Shown piece by piece: positions 47,029 through 57,342 of a stretch of 64,000 nt of DNA. The stretch comes from Euphorbia lathyris (taxonomy: Eukaryota; Streptophyta; Magnoliopsida; Malpighiales; Euphorbiaceae): the NCBI RefSeq assembly GCF_963576675.1, contig NC_088910.1, positions 108,280,807 to 108,344,806 of the forward strand. Reading direction: 5' to 3'. The position numbers and the translations under genes were made by a program. Under the pieces are notes generated by a model that saw only the letters and a list, made by a program, of their open reading frames with translations, searched no databases and was not told where the DNA came from. The first letter of the stretch is position 1, and every line of letters starts with the position of its first letter.

Positions 47029-47696
47029 TCAGAAAAGTAATCTGTAATTATGGTGCCAATAGTCAGGGGACCCTCTCGCCAGCTTCCCCCCGAATCCCGT
47101 AAGCGCTGAATCTGATTTGTTCGTCTTCTGGCCGAGCACTTTGCATGAAAGTAGCCTGTGTTTCGATCTCCACCGAATTAGCCAATCGAACTTTGCCCGT
47201 TGTTTCCATTTCAGCTCCTCACACCTTTCTAATTCTGCAATTCTTGCCGATATCTCCCTTTCACGCTCAATACTCATGTCAGAAGCGGACCTCTGTATCC
47301 TCTCAAGTTCCCGCGACAAACGCTAAATCTGCCCACGCGGATTATTAAAAGATTTTTTTCTCCAGACCGTTAATCAGTGCGCAACTGCTTCAATTTTACT
47401 GACTACCATATTCCCAGAAGTCGGACTTACCCAGCACTGTTCAATGAGTGGTTTACATTCGTTGCTGCGCGGCCACATGGATTCGAATCAGAAGATTCGG
47501 CGTTGGTTGTACCGGTCGCTGCTGGGCGAGCAGTTTATGAGAAGCGGGTTATGGTCCGATGCAATTTGTGCGAGGGTGCTAACACGAACCGTGGGAAATA
47601 AATTAATCCACTCAGCAGTTGCAACAGCTCGATCGAGGCATTCCCCAATTGTCGCTGAGCCCGAGCGCTTATTACACCAAGTAAAACTGTCACCAG
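47029..47696 (-). pseudogene. LINE-C endonuclease C-terminal part and linker
   Basis: From the right border the minus strand reads GDSFTWCNKRSGSATIGECLDRAVATAEW, then ASDHNPLLI (SDH motif), then after a stop the linker with RCEELKWKQRAKFDWL. The N-terminal catalytic motifs were never copied because of 5' truncation. Confidence 0.7.
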
Positions 47697-48790
47697 ACGT
47701 ATCGATGATGGGATTTATTGCATGATCACCACGTTTTATCTCTTCGGAACAATTTTTTCATTTTTTATTCTTTTCTTTCCTTAACACCACTGCTTTCCTA
47801 TATTTATTTACTATCTGTTTAAAGGCCCATTTGTTTTACCTACTGTTTACTATTGCTGTTTGTTGTTACGGTTTGTTGTTTACTGTTACAGTTTACTGTT
47901 GTTTTTTGATGTTGTTGTTACGGTTTGCTGTTTGCTGTTGGAAAAAGCTGCTTTTCCAAAAAGCAGAGATTCTCTGCTTTTGTAAAAGTCTGTTTTTCGG
48001 GTGTAAAAGGCAAATAGGAGGTCACTAACCAAAGACCTAAAACTCTCCCCTTTGAAGTGAAAAGGCAAAAAGAAGTATGAAAATAAGCAACCAAACACGC
48101 CCTAATTCTTCGTTTCTAATACATTTCTTTTTACTTCAAAAAGTAATTTTTGAATATAAATATAAAAGCTTTAAAAATAATTTCATCTGCTTAATAACTA
48201 TTTTAAGCAATTCATGAGCAGTTGGCGTTTTAATGAATCTTTTTCAAAATTATAAACCATTTACTATTTTTCGTTTTCATATTGCTGGAAACTTTTCGGT
48301 TAGGTGGATCAAACTCAAAGGTTTGGGTGGTGTGGATATAGGGTCAAATGTATTATCAGTGGTGGAGCATATTCATTGGAATACTTTCGTTCTTCTTATG
48401 GTTCAATTGTAGACGATTATAAAAGTCTTATTTCTAATATTAATGACATTTCTATCAGATTTACAGGTCGTTCTGCAAATAGAATGATTCATGTTTTAAT
48501 TAGGTTTTCTCATTCTTTGTCAGAACTTGTAGAGTAAGATACTATCACTTCATATTTTATTTTATATTTCTTATATGATGATTCTACTCAAGTTCTTTTT
48601 CTTAAAAAAAATATCTACCATCACCAAACATCTATGACATATTAATCAAAGTCATGTAATACAGACATAACATATGAATCGATATATCATCGTTTTAAAA
48701 CGCATTAAATAAACTTTATTTCATTGATTTTAATTAATCTCTCAACCATATAATATAGGATCCAGTATTAATTTAATAATATTTTTTTAA
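47697..48790 (+). repeat. Right ~1.1 kb direct repeat flanking LINE-C
   Basis: Second copy of 42608-44140 without the 353 bp insertion. Begins immediately at the 5' end of LINE-C. Contains the second RNase H remnant (48300-48540: SSYGSIVDDYKSLISNINDI, RFTGRSANRMIHVL). Confidence 0.85.
48300..48540 (+). pseudogene. LINE-type RNase H remnant (right repeat copy)
   Basis: Sister of 43600-43860 with several substitutions and small indels. The text after HVL continues IRFSHSLSELVE here, where the left copy is frameshifted to LGFLILCQNL. Confidence 0.62.
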
Positions 48791-49274
48791 AATTAAAAAT
48801 GAAATAAAATAATTAAAAGTGTCATCTGCAGCACAAAATGACGGTGGCACCTCACCAAGCGATTATTCCATTAACTTTACCCCCATTGAAAAGATTATTA
48901 GAGGGGATTAATAAGCTTTTTCGTTAAACTCGTGTACTTTTATTTATTTTGCATTATCCAATACTTCTTATATCTTTGTCTATCTTTTTCTTTTTAATTT
49001 CAATTTCATAAACATTGTTATTTATTTTTTCTTTTAGTGCTAACCTATTAAATAGGTTTAACACAAATTAAGGTTTACTTAATAGTTAGAAAAAGTTTTC
49101 ATAACTTTAAATCTTTAAATTAGAGACTTCGAATTCCAATCCTACCACCTATTTAATTAGGAGAAAAGTTAACAAAAACTACAATATTTTTCAACAGTCT
49201 AAAATTATTAATTTAAATAATACGGGTATCCAATCGATTAAATAAGAAGGGATAAGTGGTGGAAGAAGCCGGAT
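48791..49274. other. AT-rich intergenic stretch
   Basis: No gene or repeat recognised. Confidence 0.5.
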
Positions 49275-49884
49275 TGTGAAATTATACCCTACATGTCGTG
49301 TGGATTACTGAAATAAACCTCAAAGGTTCAGTAGTAGTTCCACACGCAATGTGGGAATCTCACACACCGTGTGGACTTTAAAAACATCAGCTATTTTTTT
49401 GATATAAAGTCCGCACGTTGTGTGGCTATTCCCACACGTCGTGTGGACTTTTAAAAAGTCAAACAAGACCAATCTTGGCCCTCACTCTAGGTCTCTTCTA
49501 ATTACAATTTTGTCACTCATTAATTACAACACACGTCACTCCTTATTTACAACTCATGACACCCTTGTACATCTATCCCATTTTACCCTTTAAGTTTCAT
49601 CTATTTTAATTGTATGCATTTAACATTTATGTAATTTCATATTTAGGTTTAGAGATGATATAAATTTATCTCTTTCATTTATAACACTCGACTTTTTATC
49701 AATAAACTTATTATCTTTCTTTTTGAGAAGTATTAGGGTTCATCCCTTTTACCAATGAGGATCTTTCACTCCTATAGGTTTTAGCTTGTAAACCTTGGGA
49801 TTAACTCATTCTAGTTTAGCTAGAGAATAAACTCTTTGTTAGTTTATGATCAAAACTAACTCACTCGTCATTAAATCCGTGTCA
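49275..49884 (+). repeat. Probable LTR of an unclassified LTR retroelement
   Basis: The right edge GTCA (49884) is followed by the iMet-type primer site at 49887. A left edge at TGTGAAATTATACC (49275) is only plausible, giving about 610 bp. GATATAAATTTAT at 49656 could be its TATA element. Contains the phased dyad array at 49289-49446. No second LTR was seen in the window. Confidence 0.5.
49289..49446. repeat. Phased CCACACG-N-CGTGTGG dyad array
   Basis: 15 bp words centred on the same dyad start at 49289, 49340, 49360, 49411 and 49432, spaced 51, 20, 51, 21. That is a ~71-72 bp unit with two dyads 20-21 bp apart. The copy at 49432 is a perfect 7+7 dyad; the others have one to four changes. 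Confidence 0.88.
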
Positions 49885-49886
49885 GT

Positions 49887-49899
49887 TGGGATCAGAGCC
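49887..49899 (+). promoter_or_regulatory. Primer binding site, tRNA-iMet type
   Basis: TGGGATCAGAGCC, one base off the usual TGGTATCAGAGCC. Confidence 0.7.
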
Positions 49900-49964
49900 G
49901 AATCGTTTTCCTTTCCGGAGACTTCTTTCTTGCAATAGTTCAACCCCGACTACCCCAAAAGGTG

Positions 49965-50640
49965 ATGGAATCCATTGATAAATGATTTGAAGATATGGCA
50001 GCTACTATGAAAGGATTTAGAGAAGCTCTTATGGAGCAAAACAGAAGGCGCAAGTTAGGAATGAGAAAGTTGATAGTCTCTATGGAGAGCTTCAAGCTAG
50101 AAATCTGAAACAACTTCCAACCAACTTTGGGAGTCCCTCCTAGAAGAAATGAAGAAAACCCATGTTGCCTCCTAATGATTCATCACCAATCTTTTCTCCA
50201 TTGCACATCCATGAGGTAATTCCTACACTTTCAATTTCTCATGTTGGAGTTATGGGTAATTAAATTATTAATGAGAAGTTGGGTGTTTGTGATGTGGATG
50301 GTGATTTAGATTCTCATATTGAGCTTGTTGATAATGAAATTGTGAATGAGGATTTAAATTCATGTATAAATGAGGAGGAATGAGTGTTAGTATGTGGGAA
50401 CATTAAGGAAGCTCAAGTTGCAAAGGGTGCACACTATATGTTTGATGAAATGCCTCATAGGCAAACTTTCACTTGTATACTTAAGGAAGGTGAGAGCCTT
50501 AATCTTGAAGAAGTGGAGAGTGACTTTGGACTTGATGATCTCTTAGGCAAAAATGATGACATTGTTTCCCACAAGTTTTCTAAATTCTCCTATTATTATA
50601 TTATTTTCAAATATACCATATAAAAGTTAAACTAATAAAG
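49965..50640 (+). pseudogene. Decayed gag-like leader of the same retroelement
   Basis: From ATG 49965 the text MESIDK(stop)FEDMAATMKGFREALMEQNRRRK resembles the helical opening of plant Gypsy gag proteins, then breaks up. The piece 50384-50623 is open (acidic, KEGESLNLEEVESDFGLDDLL) but matches nothing I know. No pol follows. Assignment rests on its position after the primer site. Confidence 0.4.
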
Positions 50641-51400
50641 TGAGACATCATCATATGCAGTTTCAACAGAGCAGAGGACGTGTTGCCTCAACTGTGGAAT
50701 GCTACGTGAAGCAACATGGTTTGTTGGAAGAGGCATATAATGGGATTAAAAAAAACTAGTGGAAAATGCATGGAAGGACATCAATGATGAGATCCTGAAA
50801 CCAGGTGATGATGCAGCTGTAATGCCTATGCCTTGAGAAGCTGTATTTTCAACTTTGCAAAAGTCATAAATGTTTTCTACGTAGATGAAGATGGTTATAC
50901 TGATTCCAATGATTCCTTTAAAAAAATAATGCAACCTTGCTACTCAAACTCTTCCTTTACTGCTACTATTTAATTAGTATAGATTATCAATGTTAATATA
51001 AATAATACACCCAAAAACTTAATTACGACTGTTCTCTTGGCTTTGGCTTGCCAATTTTACATATATATCAGTAAGCAAACTAGAAAAGCATATCCAAAAG
51101 TTCCCAAAAAAACTAGCATGACTATTTAAAAGATGTGGTTTTAGATAATGCAAAACTCAAAATAAGTTACACGTAATTAATTGTATGTGTATATCTAGTA
51201 GCCAAAAGCTATAAATTCATGCACATAATAGTGCTATTTTTCTCATGCATAAATGAAACCCACATGAGATAGTCCATAAAATAGTAAAGTTGTGTATAAA
51301 TGCATTGGCTAAGAACATGAATATTACCACATGATAAGGAATTTGAATACTTACTATTTGTAATACATGCACAAAACAGACCTGATATAACCATAACACA
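50641..51400. other. Unassigned AT-rich stretch
   Basis: A short phrase near 50680-50745 (VECYVKQHGLLEEAYN) is open but too short to identify. The rest shows nothing. Confidence 0.4.
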
Positions 51401-51419
51401 CGTAACCCATTATCTGCTT

Positions 51420-51792
51420 AAATAACCGTACCCACGTTCAGTACGGTATCTTCCTCCCTTATTCCTATAAATAGGTTTAAGTTCGAAGGAGAAGGGGTTG
51501 GTTTTTAGAGAGAAAAAAGAATATTATATTTTAAGATATCTGACTTAAGCATCGGAGCGTTTGTGGGAAGATCGCTTCCCACACTGTAACAGGCTTGATC
51601 CTCAAAGAAGACGTTCAACCTTCATCCAGGGACATTCAACCTTCATCCAGGGAAGTTCAATCTTCATCCAGGAGGTTCGATCCTCAAAGAACGCGGACGG
51701 TCATCATCCTGATTGGAAGGACCGCCTTCCTTCAAAAGTTCAACGATTGGTCTCCCGTCTTACAAATTTATTGTTTAGTTCAGGCTACAACA
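51420..51792 (+). repeat. 5' LTR (right part) of Tat-type Gypsy element
   Basis: The right edge is CTACAACA at 51792, just before the primer site. TATAAATAGG lies at 51466-51475. The left edge was not found; the LTR may begin well before 51420. Confidence 0.6.
51614..51675. repeat. 21 bp tandem repeat x 3 in LTR
   Basis: TTCAACCTTCATCCAGGGA-type units start at 51614, 51635 and 51656, with one or two changes; period 21 bp. It lies downstream of the TATA box. Confidence 0.9.
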
Positions 51793-51794
51793 AT

Positions 51795-51812
51795 TGGCGC
51801 CGTCTGTGGGAA
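51795..51812 (+). promoter_or_regulatory. Primer binding site of the Tat-type element
   Basis: TGGCGCCGTCTGTGGGAA, the common primer-site form of plant Ty3-Gypsy elements of this group, two bases after the LTR. Confidence 0.85.
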
Positions 51813-51867
51813 ATATCGATCAAAAAGCCATTCATTCTATGTCATCTACTTTTCGTAATCAAAAGGG

Positions 51868-53511
51868 ATGCCTCCCCAGAGATCTCAAGTTCCACCTTCT
51901 CAAACATCTCATATTCCGGACGAGCACGATGCACGCCAAGCCAATGAAGAAGAACATGTGGAACACGTTGAAGACCAACATGGTCCATCAAGAGCTAATC
52001 CGCCCACCGTTCCCTTAGCGAACTATGAGGAGTTGAAGAAAAAATTTGAGGAAAACAATAATCAACTCCAGGAGTTAATGCTTTTTGTTCAAGAAGAGAT
52101 GCGGGACAAAGAATTTCGGAACAAGGAAAAGCGTCCTGAAGTCGAGTTATCACACGATGAAATCTCAGAACCACGTGAAGGAGGAAAGCGTAAGGGAAAC
52201 AACTTAAAGATCCATGAGGTTGTGGAGAGTTCTTGTAAAGAAAATTGGAAAGCACGTGAAAAAGCCGGAGAAGAATCCATGTTCAGCGCGAAAGAGACAG
52301 TAGATCTTAAGAGGATGATCGAGCAGGTATTAGAACAAAAGAAGTTGGTTCCAAACAGTGACGAACAAACAGCAAGAAAAGTCCCCTTTTCAGGAGAGAT
52401 CATGAATAAACCTCTCCCTCGAAAGTTCAAAATGCCACAACTCATCACTTACTCCGAAAAAGGCGATCCTTATGATCACATGCAGAATTATGAGGCAGTA
52501 ATGCTATTACATGGATGGGACGATGCTATAATGTGTCGAGCTTTCTCACTCACTTTATCAGATCATGCCCGTACTTGGTTCAATAGCTTAAAGGAAAGCT
52601 CCATCTCCAACTTTGATCAGTTGAGAAAAGAATTCATAAAAGCATTCATCATCAACACCAAAAGGAAGAAGGATGCAACGTATCTCCTTACAATAAAGCA
52701 AGATGAAAGAGAAAGCTTGAAAGATTATGTAGAAAGGTTTCGCGCTGCAACTCTCGAGATTCATGATCTCCAAGTTGGAATGGCAGTTGCGGGAGTACTT
52801 CAGGGAACAAGATCGTGGGATCTCCAAAAATCTCTTTCCTATGATCAACCTTCAACCTTGGGCGATTTGTTCAGCAGGGCTAATAAATTCATTCTTTCCG
52901 AAGATGTGATGAGGAATATAGGGGCGAGAGGAAATCAAGATAAAAAAAGGAAGGAGAGGGACGAGGTTGATGATGTAAAAAAGGGAAATGGAAGAAGAAA
53001 TGAAGCAAGACATGCTCCAAAGTTGAGATATGAAAATTTCACACCTTTACTCCAACCACGTTCCAATATCCTGGCAGCCATTGAAAGATCCGGACTCCTT
53101 ACATTCCCTCCCAAAACTGACAGAACTATGGGCAAATTTACGGATGCTTATTGTGGATTCCACAAAACTCATGGTCATTCAACTGATCGATGTAGACAAT
53201 TGATGAATGAAATAGAATCATTGGTACGACAAGGTAAGCTTGAAAATTTTGTCTATGCAGAAATGTGGAGAGGGGAAAAACCACGAAACTTAAAGGAAGA
53301 AAGATACATGGAAAACAGAGAAAAGGATGGTCGAATATATGCCAAAGGAAAGGAAGACAAAAAAGATAAAGCCATAACTCTTGATAACAAGCCTGCGTAT
53401 CCAGCAATAAATGTTATCTCTGGAGGGGAAACTTTGGCTGGTGAATCCTCTTCATCAAGGAAAGCTTATGCTAGACAAGCTTATGAAGTCAATAATGTGA
53501 TGAAAGTCTAA
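51868..53511 (+). pseudogene. Gypsy gag
   Basis: ATG at 51868 (MPPQRSQVPPSQ), 547 codons to a TAA. A Gln/Glu-rich coiled-coil-like N-terminal third (ELKKKFEENNNQLQELM..) is followed by the capsid-type retrotrans_gag region (YSEKGDPYDHMQNYEAVM, AFSLTLSDHARTWFNSLKESSI, LRKEFIKAF, KQDERESLKDYVERFRAAT). Near the end is a CxFHKTHGHSTDRC zinc-like motif, then a Lys/Glu-rich tail. The TAA at 53509 separates it from protease in the same frame; whether it is a programmed stop or decay is unclear, but two more stops follow. Confidence 0.85.
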
Positions 53512-54207
53512 GAAGAAGAGTCCATAATTTTTACCCCTGCGGATCAAGGAAATGTGGTTATACCCCATGATGATGCTTTAGTGATTTCCGCTACCATAAT
53601 GAAGTTCCCAGTAGAAAGAATTCTCATTGATAGTGGGAGTTCGGTCAACCTCCTCTATTGGAATTGTTTTAAGAAGATGAACTTGTCTTTGGATAGATTG
53701 AAGAAGGTGTCGGCTCCACTCTTTAGCTTCTCAGGGGAAGCTGTCCAGGTGGCAGGGTCTATCTAATTACCGGTCACGTTGGGCGAGGAGCCTTGTAATG
53801 TTACAAGGATGGTGAATTTTATGGTAGTAAAATCTATATCTCTAGCCTACAATGTGATACTAGGAAGACCATTAATTATTGGCATGGGAGCCATGATATC
53901 GCCAGGATACTTATTGATGAAGTTTCCTACACCAAACGGCATAGGGCAAGTGAGAGGAGATCAAAAGAAAGCTCGTAATTGCTACGTTTCTTCCATTAAA
54001 GGAAAACATGGTGTAAGTGCAGAAACAATGGCAATTTCAGAAGAATCTGATAACAAGCCAAAACTGAAGCCAGTTGAAGAAGTTGAAGCAATAAGGTTGA
54101 ATAAAGATGATCCGGAAAAAATAACATATGTTGGGAGTAAAATGGCAGAAGAAGTGAAGGGTGAAGTAATCGCATGCCTTAGGAGAAATGTGGACGTGTT
54201 TGCTTGA
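53512..54207 (+). pseudogene. Gypsy aspartic protease region
   Basis: In frame with gag. The active-site block is RILIDSGSSVNLLYWNCF (DSGSS), followed by SFSGEAVQVAGSI, a TAA at 53764-53766, then YNVILGRPLIIGMGAMISPGYLLMKFPT (the second protease motif, ILGRP). It ends with an acidic linker and TGA at 54205-54207, where Trp (TGG) would be expected in the VFA-W context. Confidence 0.82.
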
Positions 54208-55392
54208 GTTTCTGCAGATATGCCTGGCATAAGTTTGGATGTAGCTTCACACCACTTGAATGTTGATCCAAACATCAAGCCCATCAAGCAAAAGAAAAGG
54301 AGAATCGCTCCGGAGAGGCAAAAGGCTTTAGAAGAAGAAGTTGATAAGTTACTGGAGGCAAACTTTATTCGAGAAGTTTACTACCCGGATTGGCTTGCAA
54401 ATGTTGTGATGGTGAAGAAACCCAACGGAAAGTGGAGAATATGCATAGATTTCACCGATTTAAACAAGGCTTGTCCAAAGGATTCATATCCTTTGCCTCC
54501 AATTGACAAAATGGTGGATGAAACCTCTGGATACGAGTTATTGAGCTTCGTGGACGCATACATGGGATACCATCAAATCAAGATGAATCCATCTGATGAA
54601 GAAAAAACTGCATTTATCACTGAGAAGGGCACATACTGTTACAAGGTTATGCCTTTTGGACTTAAAAATGCAGGAGCAACATACCAAAGGATGATAAAAA
54701 AAGTTTTCAAGCCTTTATTGGGTAACACCATGGAAGCCTATGTGGACGATATGATCATTAAAAGCAAGAAAGGAGAAATGCATGCAGAGAAGCTCGACAA
54801 GGTGTTCGATGTATTGAGAACCCACAATATAAAGTTAAATCCTAGCAAATGTACTTTCGGAGTACAATCAGGAAAAATTTTGGGGTATATGATAACTGAA
54901 AGGGGTATTGAGGCAAATCCAGAAAAAATCCAAGCCATTTTAGAGATGAAGCCTCCCACCTCCATTAAGGAAGTTCAACGTTTAACAGGAAGATTAGCAT
55001 CATTGAATAGATTTCTGTCTAAATCTGCGGAAAAAAGCCTACCTTTCTTCAAAACCTTGAGAGCATGGAAAAATTTCCAGTGGATAACGGAATGTGAAAA
55101 GGCTTTTGAAGAATTAAAGGATTACTTAAAGAAAATACCACTTTTGACTAGGCCAGAACCAGGAGAGATATTGTTTGTATATTTAGGAGTAAGCAATATG
55201 GCCTTGAGTGCGGTTCTGTTGAAAAGAGAAGGAAAAATTGACAAGCCAATCTACTACGTCAGTAAAGAACTTCAAGGAGTAGAACCTCGATACCCTTCTG
55301 CAGAAAGAGTTGCACTTGCACTAGTGATGGCCTCCAGGAAGTTAAGACCTTATTTTCAGGCTCACTCCATAGTGGTATTAACTGATCAACCT
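54208..55392 (+). pseudogene. Gypsy reverse transcriptase and truncated RNase H
   Basis: About 390 codons. RT: ANVVMVKKPNGKWRICIDF, DLNKACPKDSYPLPPID, LSFVDAYMGYHQIKM (first Asp), KVMPFGLKNAGATYQRM, EAYVDDMIIKSK (YVDD). Connection and RNase H start: CEKAFEELKDYLKKIPLL, LSAVLLKREGKIDKPIYYVS, ELQGVEPRYPSAERVALALV. The reading ends at LTDQP, exactly where the TGATAGGGG end of the next element begins. The domain itself is free of stops, but it is physically severed. Confidence 0.9.
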
Positions 55393-55629
55393 TGATAGGG
55401 GTATTTTACCCCTATATTTTAGCGTGATTTACGGGTTGATTTTGGATAAAATAAATAAGTTTAATTATAAAAATAAAGTGTTTTTGATAAAATAAAGAAA
55501 TAAAAATAAATCTCGTACTTTCAGTTTATTTTCCTCGTTTTTTATTAGTTTAGGAAATAAAAACGTCAAGCTAACTCGGCTCTCAAGATTTGTATTTCAG
55601 GTACAAGAAAGGAGCAAAAATCCACTCCA

Positions 55630-56100
55630 TACGCGGGGCGTATAATCCTCTACGCGGGGCGTGAAACATGGTGTCGGTAATGATTGCCTTATCCGCAGAA
55701 GCCATGTGAAACTGACTCAGCATACGCGGGGCGTATGCCACTCTACGCGGGGCGTATGACACATATCGGCAATAATTGGCCTAATCCTGAAAGTCAGACT
55801 GCATTGTCTCCCAGAGTCAACTCTCCATACGCGGGGCATATCACCATATACGCGGGGCGTAAAAGGCAGTTCTTCAACGTAAAAAGATCAGAGACTCTTT
55901 TACGCCGGGCGTACTTCAGCTACGCACGGCGTAAAAGCACCAATTCAAGCAATAAAACTTCAGAGACTCAAACACGCGGGGCGTACAATCCTTTACGCAG
56001 GGCATGCTTGAGACAACAAGACAACGAATTGGTCCACATGCAGGAGATTTCTGACGGAATGGGCACTTACGCGGGGCGTAGACCACTTTACGCGGGGCGT
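55630..56100. repeat. Six direct pairs of ACGC-GGG-GCGT dyads (U3)
   Basis: 12 bp words starting at 55630/55651, 55723/55744, 55828/55849, 55901/55921, 55973/55994 and 56068/56089. Within-pair spacing is 21 bp (once 20); pair-to-pair steps are 93, 105, 73, 72, 95. Variants keep the outer ACGC/GCGT arms in most copies. All have G-rich centres on the plus strand. Confidence 0.93.
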
Positions 56101-56179
56101 ATCATGGGATTTCTGCACCAAATAATGTTGCTCCATACTTGTACTTTGTGAAATTACAAGCTTGCCCTTGCTTGATGTC

Positions 56180-56189
56180 TATAAATAGG
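56180..56189 (+). promoter_or_regulatory. TATA box of the Athila-like 5' LTR
   Basis: TATAAATAGG, about 80 bp after the last dyad. The same box recurs in the 3' LTR at 63730-63739. Confidence 0.75.
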
Positions 56190-57222
56190 AAGCTCTTGAA
56201 CTTCATTTGACACCAAGAAATAATTTACACACTAGAGAGCAAACTATACTTGTTTTGTTATTTGTTGTAGTATAGATTCAGTTTTTGTAGCTAAACTCTC
56301 CACCTCGAGAGCTTGTTCGGTTGTTCCGGCATTCCATCGAAGTTCCGCTCCACCATTCGTCACCAAGCTCGAGAGTTCCACCTCCACGACCTAGGAGACG
56401 GCTTTGAGTCCGGTTAGCTAGTTTCAAGGGCGGATTCTCCCCTTTTACGTGCTAATTAGCTTGTACTCTTCCTATGTACTAGGCTTGGTTGTATCCCATT
56501 TATATACATTTCATATTTATAATTTCATGATTTATAATCTTTATTTCCCTTTACGTGTTAGTATTTGCTACTTGTTTTGATATTGATAATTGACTATTGT
56601 GTAGGAGAACGCGATTTCCGACGCCATTCGGGTTATCTTTAGGGAGTTATATAGGTGTTGCCCTACCGGAAGTGACAAATCGGAAACCGTAGGAATTGAT
56701 AAGCCATGGAACTTACGGGCCCTAGTTTCTAATTCCCCCGCATTAGACACGCCTTGACTAGGATTTACGTAGTCTAAGTGCTTCACGGGTCGGTCCTACT
56801 ATACTTAGTCGTCTTTCCAAGAGTAAATTATTATCCGTATACATTTAGAGTCATTATTTATCGCGGTTATAACTTATCAATATTCATCCCACTTCATAGG
56901 GTTTTAGCTACACAAATCTGAGTCGCCAATAGTTAGGATAGTGTGTAGTTGTATCTTGCTTCACCCCAAAGTAATCGCCGCTTAAATAACATACGAAACC
57001 GAGTCGTCTAATACTTGTAATTATAAATCCCGTGGATTCGATACCCGGTCTTAACCGGATTATTACTTGATACGATGAGGTACACTTGCCCCTAAGTAGC
57101 CGTAGCATCTAGTAGAGTTAAGAACATTTAAAAGATCACATCCATATTCATAGCACATTCACCACAATACACATTTAATCGTCATTAGAAAACTCTACCT
57201 AGGCGCGCACGCATCAAGTTTT

Positions 57223-57240
57223 TGGCGCCGTTGCCGGGGA
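57223..57240 (+). promoter_or_regulatory. Primer binding site, tRNA-Asp type
   Basis: TGGCGCCGTTGCCGGGGA, six bases after the LTR end. This is the primer-site form usual in Athila-group elements. Confidence 0.9.
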
Positions 57241-57342
57241 TTTATAATCTCCTACAATATTAGACAAAAACGTTTCATTGTTAGTTTAAGCATTCTTTTT
57301 GTATAAATTATTTATATATACTTTGACTAACATTATTCTTTC

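Larger units (their letters stand above)
44141..47696 (-). mobile_element. LINE-C: 5'-truncated decayed LINE, same family as LINE-A
   Basis: Minus-strand order: endonuclease C-terminal part, linker, RT, zf-RVT, RNase H. It begins at the right border inside the endonuclease (GDSFTWCNKRSG pattern just left of 47696), so it is 5'-truncated. It ends near 44141 without a clear A-tail. It lies exactly between two ~1.1 kb direct repeats. Several stops and frameshifts. Confidence 0.85.
51793..55392 (+). mobile_element. Tat-type Ty3-Gypsy gag-pol, disrupted
   Basis: Primer site, gag, protease, RT and the first part of RNase H in a single frame with three in-frame stops (TAA 53509, TAA 53764, TGA 54205). 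It is cut at 55392 by the Athila-like element; integrase and the 3' LTR must lie beyond the window. RT wording (DLNKACPKDSYPLPPID, FRKSAEKSLPFFKTLR-like) is typical of the Tat lineage. Confidence 0.9.
55393..57216 (+). repeat. 5' LTR of the Athila-like element
   Basis: 1,824 bp, TGATAGGGGTATTTT...CGCACGCATCA. TATAAATAGG at 56180-56189. Six pairs of ACGCGGGGCGT dyads occupy 55630-56100, upstream of the TATA box. Confidence 0.93.

Noticed and set aside
50384..50623. A small host gene.
   Set aside because: 79 codons, acidic and low-complexity, no recognisable domain, no good upstream context; probably retroelement leader.
55630..56100. Could the regularly spaced words be a CRISPR array?
   Set aside because: Spacers of 9 bp and irregular gaps, in a plant LTR with primer site and purine tract; not CRISPR-like.
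55684..56151. An ORF through the LTR encoding a repeated YAGR peptide (also at 63255-63701).
   Set aside because: It has no ATG start (begins at TTG), and YAGR is simply the translation of TACGCGGGGCGT kept in frame by the 21 bp spacing. Conservation between LTRs reflects recent copying.
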